Assembly: GCF_000172155.1 (NCBI RefSeq)
Contig: NZ_ABIZ01000001.1
Span: 186,001-250,000, forward strand
From: Verrucomicrobium spinosum DSM 4136 = JCM 18804
GTDB lineage: Bacteria > Verrucomicrobiota > Verrucomicrobiia > Verrucomicrobiales > Verrucomicrobiaceae
Direction of reading: 5' to 3'
DNA: 64,000 nt
Of this stretch, positions 45,249 to 57,800 are shown one piece after another. Numbering within the stretch: position 1 is the first letter of the stretch; each line of letters starts with the position of its first letter. Below the pieces are notes generated by a model. It made no database searches. It was not told the origin of the DNA and saw nothing but the letters and a program-made list of their open reading frames with translations. The position numbers were made by a program, and so were the translations under genes.

Positions 45249-47899
45249 TGCGCGTTTTTCATTCCCTCTGTCTCCTCGCCGGAGTGTCGGCGATGGCTTT
45301 CTGTGGTGCGGCTGCGCAAGGTGACGACAAGCCACCGGCTCCCTCACCGAACCCGCAGCCTGCGGCGAAACCGGAGCCGGCCCCCATGCCTGTACCTGCG
45401 CCTGCGCCTCAGCCCCCGGCCGCAGTGGCCCCGGCACCCGCACCCACTGCTGTCGCAGCACCCAAGCCGCAGCCTGCCCTGACCCCACCTCAACAGGTGA
45501 ATCATTTCCTGGGCAAGTACTGCATCGAGTGTCATGACTCCAGCATTCAGAAAGGCGACCGGGATTTCGAGTCCTTCAGCCTGCCCTTGAAGTCCGTCGC
45601 CGACCTGATCTCGGCCAAGGAGATCATCGATCAGATCACGCTGAAGGAAATGCCGCCGAAGAAGGCGGACCAGCCATCCGACGAAGAACGTCTCGCCATG
45701 CTGCGTGCGTTGCGGGAGGGCACCGTGGCGGCGCGCAGCAAACTGGAAAGCTCCGGCTCGCGCACCGTGATGCGGCGGCTTTCCAGCCGCGAGTATGAAA
45801 ACACCATCGCGACGCTCTTCGGCCGCCGCGTGGACACGCTGGGGCTGACCGCTGATTTCCCGAAGGAGAAAACGAGCCGGCACATCGATACGATCGGCCA
45901 GACGCTGGTGACGTCCGGGTTTCTGGTGGACCAGTATTTCCAGGCGGCCAACCGGCTGGTGGAGACGCGGCTGGGCAAGCCCGTGATGGAGCCGAAGGAG
46001 TGGCGCTTCAACGGCCACTTCGTCCAGTACGAGGAACTGTATGGCTCCCACAAGGATGCCTTCAATTTCGGTTTCCTGAACCTCTATGAGCAGCCGAACA
46101 CGGACACCCGCCAGGGCGGCTATGGTCATATTGAAGACTTCCTGAAAGGCGTGCCCGTGTCTGGAATGTACGACATCGAAGTGGAGGCACAGGCCAGGCA
46201 CCGCGACACGCACTACGATCCCGCCATCTTCGGCATCGATTTTTCTGAGCCGTTCATCCTGGGCATCGTGCCCGGGGATGTGACCAAGGGCCACATCCAC
46301 TATCCCCAGGCCATCGAGCCCGTGCTGGCGACGAAGACCGTGCCAGATGACAAACCGACGCGGCTCTCTTTCCGGGTGTGGCTGGAGGCGGGGCAGACAC
46401 CGCGCTTCATCTTCCCGAATGGTCCCTATGAGTCGCGCGCCTCGGTGATCACGATCAACCAGAAGTACAAAGACGAGTTCAAGGAAAAAATTCCAACCTC
46501 CCTCGTGGGCCGCGCCCACATCCTGCGGGAGGGCAAGCTGCCGCACATCCGCATCAGTGAGGTCAAGATCAAGGGCCCCGTGACGGAGAAGGGAGGCAGC
46601 GCGGAAGAAGCCGCCGTCTTCGGAAATGAAGGGTTCAAGGAAGATCGCGCCATGGATCAGCTCTTTGCCTTTGCGGAGAAGGCGTATCGCCGGCCATTGG
46701 CCGACAGCGACCGCAAGCCGCTCCGTGCGCTCTATGAAAAACGCCTGGGGGAAAAGGCCGCCCCCCGCCAGGCTGCGCTGGATGTGGTGAAGCTCATCCT
46801 GTGCTCGCCGTCTTTCCTCTACCTCAGCGAGATCACGGATGAATCCTCGAAGGCATTGAAGCCCTACGATCTCGCCTCCCGCCTTTCCTTCGCCTTGTGG
46901 GCCGGACCGCCGGACCGGGCGCTGCTCGACGCTGCCAAATCAGGGCAACTCACCCAGGATGCCGAGCTGAAAAAGCATGTGCAACGCATGCTCTCCGACG
47001 AGAGAAGCACCGCGTTTATCAATGGTTTCCTCGACAGCTGGCTGAGCCTGCGCGACCTGGGCAGCCAGCCGCCGCCGCGTGAGACGAACCGCTCCTACTA
47101 CGCCGAGAATCTGCCAGATTCCATGAAGACGGAAGTGCGCCTCTTCTTCCGTGATCTGCTCAAGAACAATGGTTCTGCGGCACAGTTCATCAGCGCGGAC
47201 TACACCTTCGTGGACAAGAAGCTCGCGAAACTCTACGAGTTGCCCGAGGCGAAATCGCTGCGTCTTGCCGATGGTTTCAAGAAGGTCAGCCTTCAGGGCA
47301 ACCAGCATCGCGGCGGCCTCATGGGCATGGCCGGCGTGCTCACCGTGAGCGCCAACGGGGTGGAGAGCTCCCCCGTTACCCGCGGCGTCTGGGTCAGCGA
47401 GAACATCCTTGGCATTCATCCCCCTCCGCCGCCGGATGAAGTGCCCGCCATCGAGCCCGATGTCTCCGGGGCCACCACCATCCGCGAGCGCCTTGCGAAG
47501 CACAGCACCGACAAAACGTGCGCAGAGTGTCATCACAAGATCGATCCCCTCGGCTTCAGCCTGGAGGCCTTTGATCCCATTGGCCGGTGGCGTACCACCT
47601 ATCCCAAGCCCAAGAAGAAAGACGCACCTGCACCTGTCATCGATACCACAGGGGAGTTCCCCTCTGGCGAGACCTACCAGGACTTTGCAGGCTTTAAAGA
47701 AATCCTGCGCAAGACCCGGGAAGATCTCTTCATCCGCCACCTCATCGGTGAGATGCTCAGCTACAGCACCGGCCGTCTCATGGAATCCACCGATGACTTC
47801 GTCATTCAGGACATTCACGACAAGGCGAAGCAACAGGGCCTCGGCCTGCGCGCGATCATCGCAGAGTGCCTGACGAGTGAGATCTTCCGTTCGAGGTAA
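45248..47899 (+). CDS. DUF1592-type dihaem c-type cytochrome protein (second copy)
   Basis: 883 residues with a signal peptide (RVFHSLCLLAGVSAMAFCGA) and then a Pro/Ala-rich linker at about 25-75 (for example PEPAPMPVPAPAPQPPAA) that the first copy lacks. Haem site CIECH in GKYCIECHDSSIQKGDRDF; DUF1587 (RRLSSREYENTIATLFGRR); DUF1595/1592 (KAYRRPLADSDRKPLRALY; LASRLSFALWAGPPDRALLD; FLDSWLSLRDLGSQPPPRET); DUF1588 (HRGGLMGMAGVLTVSANGVE) with a second haem site CAECH before HKIDPLGFSLEAF; DUF1585 at the end. Function as for the first copy: periplasmic redox protein of unsettled substrate, partner of DUF1552. A small hairpin CTCGC-tg-CGCGAG lies just after the stop. Confidence 0.94.
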   Translation: MRVFHSLCLLAGVSAMAFCGAAAQGDDKPPAPSPNPQPAAKPEPAPMPVPAPAPQPPAAVAPAPAPTAVAAPKPQPALTPPQQVNHFLGKYCIECHDSSIQKGDRDFESFSLPLKSVADLISAKEIIDQITLKEMPPKKADQPSDEERLAMLRALREGTVAARSKLESSGSRTVMRRLSSREYENTIATLFGRRVDTLGLTADFPKEKTSRHIDTIGQTLVTSGFLVDQYFQAANRLVETRLGKPVMEPKEWRFNGHFVQYEELYGSHKDAFNFGFLNLYEQPNTDTRQGGYGHIEDFLKGVPVSGMYDIEVEAQARHRDTHYDPAIFGIDFSEPFILGIVPGDVTKGHIHYPQAIEPVLATKTVPDDKPTRLSFRVWLEAGQTPRFIFPNGPYESRASVITINQKYKDEFKEKIPTSLVGRAHILREGKLPHIRISEVKIKGPVTEKGGSAEEAAVFGNEGFKEDRAMDQLFAFAEKAYRRPLADSDRKPLRALYEKRLGEKAAPRQAALDVVKLILCSPSFLYLSEITDESSKALKPYDLASRLSFALWAGPPDRALLDAAKSGQLTQDAELKKHVQRMLSDERSTAFINGFLDSWLSLRDLGSQPPPRETNRSYYAENLPDSMKTEVRLFFRDLLKNNGSAAQFISADYTFVDKKLAKLYELPEAKSLRLADGFKKVSLQGNQHRGGLMGMAGVLTVSANGVESSPVTRGVWVSENILGIHPPPPPDEVPAIEPDVSGATTIRERLAKHSTDKTCAECHHKIDPLGFSLEAFDPIGRWRTTYPKPKKKDAPAPVIDTTGEFPSGETYQDFAGFKEILRKTREDLFIRHLIGEMLSYSTGRLMESTDDFVIQDIHDKAKQQGLGLRAIIAECLTSEIFRSR

Positions 47900-48366
47900 A
47901 GCTCGCTGCGCGAGAGACACAAGACGACAAGATGCCAGACACAAGACCTGAGCTGGCGCGGGAGGACGCGCACAGCAAAAGGGAAGGACATTCTTGTCCC
48001 TGCCCTTGGTCGTTCTGACCGTATGGGACAAGGTCCACCCCAGCAGGCGTTAAGGGGGGGGCAGAGATCCTCCGATTTAACGGGATAAAGTGCAGGAACT
48101 AACTCGGGTTGAGTCAGTGCTGTCCCGTCATGGACAAAACCGCCAAACCGAGCACCTATCCAAAAGGATAATAGATTGCAAAAGCTATAATACCCATCAA
48201 AACAATGTTTTCGATTTTTGATTGCGCATTTGTTAAATACATCGTTAAAAATAACAAACTCATGCATCATAAATTCTGCATCATGCTGGCGCAAGTCAGC
48301 CGCGATCTGGTAAATGAGACAAGAAGTGGCGTCTGTTCCTCGAATTCCCGTTCTCTGGAGAAGGGC
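47900..48366. other. gene-free stretch with AT-rich promoter-like part
   Basis: No gene supported. It holds a hairpin (GGACATTCTTGTCC at 47987-48000), GC-rich spacer sequence, and from about 48160 to 48290 a distinctly AT-rich segment in an otherwise GC-rich window (for example TTGTTAAATACATCGTTAAA). This is the likely promoter region of the lipoprotein and giant-protein genes. A start codon at 48205 exists in frame with the lipoprotein but gives an implausible N-terminus. Confidence 0.45.
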
Positions 48367-48783
48367 ATGCCTCTGCGAACTCTTTACGGGAGCGGAAGGG
48401 GCATGTCGGTGGCATCGCTTCTGAATGGTGCGATTGCTGGCCTCACCATGCTCACGATGGGAAGCTGCTCCCCCAAGTCTGAGCGTGACACGAACGTCCT
48501 CTCCAAGGCGGAGCCGTCAAATGTCGCAGCAGCCCCTCAGCCACTGACCCAGGGATCAGGGGCCACAGCGGCCCCCGTGTTCGTGGTCCAAACCTCACCC
48601 TCGATGACGTCTCGAACCCTCGAGGCAAGATCCAGCATCATCCCGGGCCGCGAGGCTAAATCTGGTAGTAAGACCTTGAGAGCCCAGGATGTGAAAGCCG
48701 ACCAGACCGTGCAAGTCTCTCCTGTGGTGCTCGACAAGCAGAATCGTGAGTTGATGGACGCACTCACTGTGAAGCCCCGCTAG
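48367..48783 (+). CDS. small lipoprotein upstream of the giant gene
   Basis: 138 residues from the ATG at 48367, which follows GGAGAAGGG at a suitable distance. The signal peptide (LLNGAIAGLTMLTMGSC) ends in a lipobox-like MGSC. The mature part is Ser/Thr/Ala/Pro-rich without a known domain (QTSPSMTSRTLEARSS, KADQTVQVSPVVLDKQNREL). It lies 75 bp before the giant gene in the same direction and could be a co-expressed periplasmic or outer-membrane accessory. A start at 48403 is an alternative. Confidence 0.6.
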   Translation: MPLRTLYGSGRGMSVASLLNGAIAGLTMLTMGSCSPKSERDTNVLSKAEPSNVAAAPQPLTQGSGATAAPVFVVQTSPSMTSRTLEARSSIIPGREAKSGSKTLRAQDVKADQTVQVSPVVLDKQNRELMDALTVKPR

Positions 48784-48842
48784 TCCTGAGGCAAGCCCAC
48801 CCCCAATCCCCCCGAAAATCCGTCATGAAACATCGCCTGCTA

Positions 48843-48850
48843 TTTTTTTT
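48843..48850 (+). other. T8 homopolymer, probable frameshift site at the giant gene's start
   Basis: An ATG at 48824 opens a frame that encodes MKHRLLFFFD and runs out of the giant protein's frame at this T8 run. If the run were T7, the frame would read MKHRLLFFSISMLIGFACPF and continue straight into the giant protein, giving a complete signal peptide. Confidence 0.6.
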
Positions 48851-48858
48851 CGATATCG

Positions 48859-51800
48859 ATGTTAATAGGGTTCGCGTGCCCTTTCTCGCATGTCACGTGG
48901 GCGCAGGCTCCCAATCATGCGCCCGATGCCCTTGGGATTGTGCCTGACTACCTTGGCGTGTATTATAGTGACAGCACCAGCGACGATGTCACCAGCTTCG
49001 ACGGGGTGGACGCGGACAGTTCCAAAGACGGCGAATTTGCAACTTCTTCCGCGGGGACCTATTGGTTCAAGAGACACACGCCTGATACTCCCTCTGGGGC
49101 GCTGCCTCTGGATGAAGTGGACATTTTTCTAAAGGGGAGCAATGGGAGCTGGACCTACCAGACGACCCTCCAGCCTCCTCTGGCGGCGGGCAGCACCTCG
49201 GGTTTTGGGACCAGCATCACCGCGGATGGTTCGCGGATCTACATCGGCGCGCCAGGGGCTCTCAATGCCTCGTCTGTGGCGAGTGGCGCAGTGTACATCT
49301 ACGAACTCAGTGGCAGCTCGTTGTCCCTGGTGGATACCGTCGAACCGACCGGTGGCGTGGCGGGCGATCAATTCGGTTTTAGTCTGGCAGTGGATGGCAC
49401 CAGGATGCTGGTGGGCTCCCCTGGGCGGGACCGGACCACGCCCTACACCATGACGGATGCCGGGGCTGTCTTCTTCTATGAATACAGCAGCTCCTCCTGG
49501 TCCGTGGTGCATACGGCGTGGAGTCTTGCCGGGCATCAGGACGGGCGTTTTGGTTTTTCTGTCGCGCTGAATGGCCGGGTGCTGGCGATTGGTGCTCCCT
49601 ATGAGCAGGGTTGGATCACGGTCGGCAACACCACGTATGTGATGGGGGAGGGGGGCACCATTCACGTGGGCCAGTGGGATCGTCCCAATGACCTGCTCGG
49701 CTTTTACAATCTGTTTTCCCTGTTCTCCCCGGTGCAGGCCCAGGTCCAGGGGCTGGGGGGATCACACTTCGGCTGGTCCGTGGCGGTGGATGACAAGTTG
49801 CGGGTGGCGGTGAGCATGCCGGACTCCTCATGGGTTCCTACCGACAACATGACGGGATGGGATTCCGGCCTGGTGATGGTGATGAACTGGAATGGCTCGG
49901 TTGACAATTACTCATTCAATATCAACGGCTTCTCCCACGGGGCCATGGTGCCGGGGGACCGGTTTGGCGAGTACCTGGAGACGGCTAATGGTTCGATGGA
50001 TTTCGGTGTCAGCACCTCGATCCGTGACACGGACAACCGGGCGATGCACTATTATGCGGTGGCGGCGGTCCAGTTGCAGCCGGGGGTGCCGGGCACCCCT
50101 TTCCGCGTGGGGGATGTGTTCGGCATGGATATCGATCTGGACCCGCTTACTTTTTCGATTCCGACCCTGGACAATCCCAATGGCACGCATTTCTCCCTGA
50201 CGCCTGGCGGTGAGCTCCTGGCCGGAGAGAGTCTGCAATGGGTGGCGAACGGGCTGCAATCTCTGACCTTGAGCGTGGCGGACGGTGATGGGGCTCACAC
50301 GGAGAGAATGTTCACCCTGGACGTGAGCGGGGCGTCTCTCGATACGGATGGGGACAGGATGCCTGACTGGTGGGAGACGGCCCACGGCCTTGCCGTAAAT
50401 GATCCTGACGATGCCGGTGAAGATCCGGACGGTGATGGGTTGAGCAACCGCAGTGAATTCCAGGCAGGGAGTGATCCTGTGGATTACTACAGCCAGGGCG
50501 GGGCGCTGATCGTGCCGGTGCTGGAGATTGTTTCCGGCAACCACCAGCATGCCAATCCGCTGGACTTCACCAGCAGCCCTCTGGTGGTGAAGGTGAAAAA
50601 CCTGGCCACGGGGGTGGAGTTGGTGAATGCCCCGGTGGAGTTCGCCGTCACGGAGGGGGACGGCAAGCTGGCCCCGACGAGTGCGGGAACTCCCACCCTG
50701 AGCGATGTGCTGGAGGTGCGAAGCAGCAGTGCAGGCCTGGTGGAGGCCTGGTACAAACAGCCGGAGACAACGGTGCCTGAGGCGCAGATTACTGCCAGCT
50801 CAGGCACGGGCTCTCCCGTGGAGCTGAGTGTGTACGCCACCATCATCACGGGCAGTCCGAATCCCCTGGAAGCCACCGTGACTGCCAACAGCACCAGCGG
50901 GCCCAGGACGGTGACGCTGACGAACCGCGGGACGCAACCGTTGGATTATAACATCGAACTTCTGAAGACGGAGGTGCCCGGTGGGGGTGACTACCAATAC
51001 AGGGACTCTGATGCGCCGGGAGGGCCTGTCTTTGCCTGGAATGACATCCGCACCACGGGCACCCACCTGGTGGGACTCTCCAGTGAGGACGATTCCTCTG
51101 CCCCGGTGGGTCTGAGTTTCCCGTTTCCGTTCTACGGCCAAACGTTCGCAGAGCTCCATGTGGGGAGCAATGGCTATGTCACGTTTGGCAGTGGTGCCTC
51201 GACGCCTTCCAACGGGGCGCTTCCCAATGCCTCACTTCCGGTCAATCTCATCGCCGCGCTTTTTGACGACCTTCATCCGGGGAGCCATGGGGACATCTAC
51301 TACCAGGACAATGGCACGGAGTTCATCATCCAGTTTGAGGAAGTGGCCTTTTACAGTGGATCGGGCAATGCCACGTTCCAGATCGTGCTGAAGCCGGATG
51401 GTGAGATCCTGCTGTACTACAAAACGCTGACCGGCGCTGTGGATGCGGCCACGGTGGGGGTGCAGAACCTGCTGGGGGATCAAGGGCTCACGGTGGTGTC
51501 AGATGCTGCGTACCTGAAGGACAGCCTGGCTGTCTCCATCAAGTCCCTGGCTCCGTGGCTGGCGGTGAGCCCTCTCTCTGGCCAGATCCCGGCGGGCCAG
51601 AGCGTGAATGTGACGGCCACTTTTACAGCACCGCCTTATGCTGCGGTGCCGCTGGAAGGCACGATCAGGGTGGCTCCTGACGCTCCGGGTGAGGATGCAC
51701 TGCATCTGCCGGTGGTGCTTTCCGTTAACCCGCGTCCGGTGGTGCAAATGCTCGCGCCCCCCGTGGGCAAGATCTATCTGGAAGGCGCCAACATCCCGTT

Positions 51801-54800
51801 GTCTGCCTCTGCCGTGGATGAGAGCGGCGTCATCACAAAGACGGCGTTCTACTCAGGGGCGACGCTCCTGCAGGAGCTGACCTCCCCGCCGTACCAGTGG
51901 ACGTGGAGCAGCGTGCCTGCGGGCACCTACAGCGTGACCGCGCGTGCTTATGATGACCTGGATGCGGAGGGCGTCTCTGCGCCGCGGACGGTGATCGTGC
52001 AGGCAGACTCGGACTCTGACGGTCTGGGGGATGACTGGGAGGTGCTCCACTTTGGGGGGCTGGGTGAAGATGAGACGGGGGACTATGACAATGACGGGGC
52101 GACGAATCTGGAGGAATTCCAGGCAGGTACGAACCCGGCCAGCGAGGACTCTGACGGGGACGGGATCTCGGATGGTGATGAGCTCGACCACGGGCTGAAC
52201 CCGCTGCTGGCGGATGCCTATGATGATGAAGACGGGGACCGCTACCCCAACATCTATGAACTGCGCAACGGCAGTGATCCCAATCTGGCTTCCTCTGTGC
52301 CTGTGCCGCACTATGTGGTGGATGCGCTGGGCGGGGGCAGCCACACGACCATCCAGGAGGCGCTGGATGCGGTATCCCAGGACTTCCAGATCGTGCAGGT
52401 GGTGCCGGGGGTGTATACCGGGACGGGGAACACGTCCCTGTATCTCTACAACTACAGGACGCTGCTGATCTCAGCGGAAGGGGCCGCGGAGACTGTTGTT
52501 GACGGTGAGAACCTTTCCCCGGGGCTGACCATCGGCAGGGAGTCTGTGGTGGACGGGTTCACTTTCAAAAATGCTGCGGGCTACTCTGGGGCGGCGCTGA
52601 ACATCAGCTACGCCAATGCCTGGATCACCGGATGCGTCCTGGTGAACAACCATACCAACGCCAATGGTGCGGCGGTCTATGCGAGCGGGGGGGATGTGGT
52701 GATGGTGCACTGCACGCTCACCGGGAACTCCACGGCTGCGGGCGGGGAGGCGGTGCATGTGTACGGTGGGAATCTCACGCTGGCGAACTCGATCCTCTGG
52801 AACCCCGGCAGCGGGGTGGAGCTGACCCTTGGCTATGGCAGCGCCACGGTCACGCACTCCTGCGTCCGCGGTGGTCATGCGGGCGCGGGGAACATCAGCA
52901 CGGATCCGCTGCTGCGGCCGGACGGGCACCTCAGGGCGGGGGCTCCGGGGATCAATGCTGGAGAGCTGGTGAATTCTTCGAACTATGACATGGACGGAGA
53001 GCTGCGCCCGGCGGGCGCGGGGGCCGACATCGGGGCGGATGAGTGGGTGGATACGGACAACGACGGCATGGCAGACTGGTGGGAGATCAAGCACTTCACC
53101 GATCTGAGCCGGAACGGCCTGGGAGATGCTGACGGCGATGGGCTGGCGGATGCGCAGGAGTACAACTTCTCCGGCAACCCCAACGTGGCGGATACCGACG
53201 GGGACGGGGCCGGGGATGCCGCGGAATACACCGCGGGCAGTGACCCCAATCACTCTGATACCGACCGCGACGGTATGCCCGATGGCTATGAGCTCACGCA
53301 CAGTCTCGATCCGCTGACGGATGACTCGTTTGCCGACAAGGACGGGGATCGCGTGCCCAACCTCTGGGAGTACAAGCGCGGCCATTCCCCGAGCAATGCT
53401 GCTGACAAGCCGGCGGCTGATGCCGTGGTGGCGGCCTCCGGGGGCACGCACACCACCATCCAGAGCGCGCTCAATAGTATGACCTCGAACTGGAGCACTC
53501 CGTACTACAGCATTGTGCGGGTGACTCCGGGCGTGTACCAGGAGCAGATCTCTGTAAACGGGGGGCAGAAGATCCTCCTGCTGGCGGATCTGCAGTCTGC
53601 TCCGGTGGAGATCCGCGCCAGTGCCACCGGTTACCAGGCGGTCTCGCTTAATGGCGAAGCCGTGGTGGATGGATTCCGCATCACCCGCACCAAGGATGTG
53701 GACGGCGATGACTTGAACGGCTACACCGGGGTGACGGTATCCCTCTCTGAGCCGGACGATCAGGCGAGGCTGGTGAACTGCTTTATCAACGGGCACGGGA
53801 GCGCAGGTGAGGCGGCAGTCCACCTTGGCCAGGGCCGTTTGGAGATCTCGCACTCCACCCTGTACAACAACAAGACGGGGGTGGATGGCTCCATCCTCTA
53901 CGCGTCCTACAGTGCCTCTCTGCGGGTGGTGAACTCCATCGTGTGGAACCCCAATGCGGCGGGATATGCTGAGATCGCCAAGGACTCCACTGGGACGGTT
54001 TCTGTCATCGGCTCGGTGGTCCGGGGCGGCTCCTTCGGTGGGGCGACTGCGGATCCCCTCATCAATCCCCGGGGGTATCTGACGGGCGCGTCCCCGGCGG
54101 TGGATGCGGGCTCAACCACAGCCGGGGTGCTGCGGGACATCCAGGCTGAGACCCGGGCCTCCTCCCCGGACGCTGGTGCCGATGAATGGCGGGATGCTGA
54201 CAGCGATGGCCTGCCAGACTGGCTGGAGGCGCTGGGCGTGACGGACCCCAACGGGGACAATGACGGAGACGGTCTGACCAACCTGGACGAATACTCCCTG
54301 TATGGGACGGATGCGCTGCTGGCAGACGCGGACGGGGACGGGCTGGACGACAGTGACGAGATCCTCGCGCAGACCAGCCCCTTTGACAGTGACACCGATT
54401 CCGACGGGATTCCTGACGGCTATGAGTCGGTGCATACCTTGGACCCGCTCCTAGATGACGCCCTGGCGGACAAGGACGGTGACCGGGTGCCGAACCTGTG
54501 GGAGTACAAGCGGGGCACCTCTGCCAGCAACGGCAGCCTGCGCCCGGCGGATGACTATGTGGCGGCCCAGGCGGGTGGGGGCTCTCACACGACGATCCAG
54601 GCGGCGATCAACAGCACGACGATCAGCTTCAGCAACCCGTACTACAGCATCGTCCGTGTGAAGAGCGGGGTGTACCAGGAGAGCCTCAGCATCACAAGCG
54701 GGCGCAAGGTGCTGCTGCTGGCAGACCGGGAAACGGTGCCGGTGGAGATTCGTGCGACGACGGGAGGCACCTATGCGGTGAGCCTGTACGACGAGTCGGT

Positions 54801-57800
54801 GGTGGACGGTTTCCGCATCACCCGGGTCAATGACGTGGACGGCGATCCCTACAACGGACTGAGCGGCGTGCTGGTCTCACTTTCCCCTGCGCAGGTCCGT
54901 GCCCGTCTGGTGAACTGCTTCATTCACAACCATGGCGCCAATCAAGGAGGCGGCGTCTATGTGAGCAACGGGAGATTGGAGGCGGAGCATGTGTCCATCT
55001 ACGGCAACAAGACGTCCAGCCAGGGCCGTGGCATCTATGTGGGATATTCCTCCAGGCTCAAGCTGGCGAACTCCATCGTCTGGAATCCCGAGGGGTCTGG
55101 CACGGCGGAAGTGTACTCGTCCAATCCCGCCGCGGTGTCGGTGGTGAACTCGATCATTGCGGGTGGCGAGCATGGCGGCCTGGGGGTCAATCCTTTCCTC
55201 AATCCCAAGGGGTATCTGAAGATCGCTTCACCTGCGGTGGGTGCGGCGGCGGGCTCCTCCCTCGTGAAGGACATCCAGGGGGAATCGCGCTCGGGAGTTG
55301 CCGACATCGGCGCGGATGAGTTTGTCGATTCTGACAATGACGGTCTGCCGGACTGGCTGGAGGCGCTGGGCGTGACGACGCCTGGGGGTGACCCGGATAA
55401 CGATGACCTGGACAACCTGACGGAGTACAACCTGCATGGCACGAACCCGCAGGTGGCGGATACGGACGGAGATGGCCTGGATGATGGTGACGAAGTGACG
55501 GCCGGGACTGGACTGCTCGTGACTGACACCGATCTGGACGGCATGCCGGACGGCTTTGAGGTGACCCACGGGCTGAACCCGCTGGACTATCGCGACGCCC
55601 TGGATGACAAGGATGGCGACCGTTTGCCCAACCTCTTTGAGTATGTGCGCGCGAAGGACCCGAGCAGCGCCGGCAGTGTGCAGGCGGCGGACTTTACCGT
55701 GGCCCCCACGGGCGGCTCGCACACGAGCATCAATGCGGCAATCAACACGGCGTACAACACCGGAGGCGACTGCAAGATCATCCTGGTCAAGAAGGGCACG
55801 TATGCGGAAGACGTGTATCTGAGCGGCAAGCGCATCCTGCTGCTGGGTGAGCAGGGGCACACCCCACCGGTGGTGTCATCTGATTCAGGAGACTACAGTC
55901 TGACGATCGTGGAGGACGGCTGCGTGGTGGACGGTCTGGTGCTCACCCACTCTGCCGTGGCGACCAGCAGCGGCGGGGTGAATGTGTCCGTCGGCACGCA
56001 TCAGGGGCATGCCAGGCTCGTCAACACCGTCATCCGGGGGAACCGCAGCCTTTCTGGTGCGGGCATCCTGGTCTCTGAGGGGCTGGCCACGGTGGATCAC
56101 TGCACCGTGGCGGGCAACACAGGGCTGCCTGCCTCCTCCGCCACCCAGGGCTGGGGCATTCACATCGGCACCGGGGCACTGCGCCTGCGCAACTCGATCG
56201 TGTGGAATCCTGCGCTCCCGGCTGCCCACCCGCAGATCTACAAGAGCGTGGGTGCATCGTGTGAGGTCTTGAACTCCATCGTGTACGGTGGTGGATGGGG
56301 CGGCCTGCCTGCTGATCCGGTGCTCACCCCCGCGGGCTTCCTGCGCCATGGCAGCCCGGCGATCAACACGGCCAGCACGCCGGTGCTGCCGGTCTCTGCC
56401 AAGGACATCCATGGTGAGGTCCGCGGTGCGAACCCCGATCTGGGCGCAGATGAGTACGTGGATTCCGACACGGACCATCTGCCTGACTTCTGGGAGATGG
56501 CTCACCTGGGCAGCCTCGCTGCCAATGGCGCCACCAACAGTGATTCCGACGGGCTGACCAATGCGCAGGAGCTCGTGTACGGCAGCCATCCCGGCCTGAC
56601 GGACACGGACGGTGACGGGGTGAGCGACTCTGTGGAGTACGGGGCGGGCAGCAATCCCGCGGCATCAGACACCGATGGTGACGGCATGACGGACCTGTAT
56701 GAGGTGACGCACGGACTGGATCCGCAGGATTCGCGGGACGCGCTGAAGGACAAGGACGGTGACCGGATCCCGAACATCTATGAGTTCCAGCGCGGGACGC
56801 AGGCCAGTGTGGCCGGCAGCCTGCCTGCGGCGGATATTACCGTGAACCCGGCCTTTGTGACGGAGAATGCCACCCAGAAGAAGACGATCATGGCCGCCGT
56901 CAATGCCGCCGATGCGGCGAGCGGCACGCACAAGATCATCCTGGTTAAATCTGGAACCTACGATGAGTCCGTCTACCTGGGGACCAAGGCCATCTTGATC
57001 CTGGGTGAGGCGGGGGCCACGCCGCCGACGATCGCCAACTCCAGCAGCTCTGCCAGCCTGAGCCTGCAGGTGGAGCACGCCGCCGTGGACGGTCTCGTGA
57101 TCTCTCATGACCCCGGCGCGTATGAGGGGCGTGGCGTCTATGTGTACCCATCGGGGAACAGTGACCAGGTGCGGGTGGCCAACTGCGTCATCAAGCAGAA
57201 CTTCTCCCCCAACGGGGCGGGCATTTACCAGGCTGCCGGGGACCTCCTGGTGCAGCACTGCACCCTCTTCAACAACGAGAACACTTATCAGTACGGGGGT
57301 ACGGGCATCCATGTGGAAGGTGTGGGCAGGCTGCAGCTGCTCAACTCCATCGTCTGGAATCCTGAGTACGACCCGGAGGAAATCCAGGTTCATGCCGCCA
57401 ACGATCTGGTGGAGATCGAGGTGAGGCGTAGCATCATCCTGGGGGCGGAGCACGCTGCCTCTGGTGCGGACCCCCTGCTGGACAGCGCCGGGGTCCCGGA
57501 TCCCGCCAGTCCGGCCGTGGATGCGGGCGTGGTTACTGCGGCGACCAAAGTGCTGCGTGACATCACGGGCAAGCTGCGGGATGTGCCGCCAGATCTGGGT
57601 GCCTTTGAAGCCTCTGTGGACACGGACACCGACGGCCTCTCTGACGCGTGGGAGACGGCCCACTTCGGCGGGCTGAGCCAGACGGGCACCGGGAATGACG
57701 ACAATGACGGACTGGACAATCTGGGCGAAGCCGCCCACGGCACGGATCCGGGGCAGGCGGACACGGATGGCGATGGCTTGAGCGATGGCAATGAGGTCAT

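Noticed and set aside
48205-48366. Earlier start for the small lipoprotein
   Set aside because: It would place a long polar segment before the lipobox; ATG at 48367 has a good ribosome-binding site and gives a normal lipoprotein signal.
52471-53853. Minus-strand frame of 460 codons
   Set aside because: Antisense to the beta-helix part of the giant gene.
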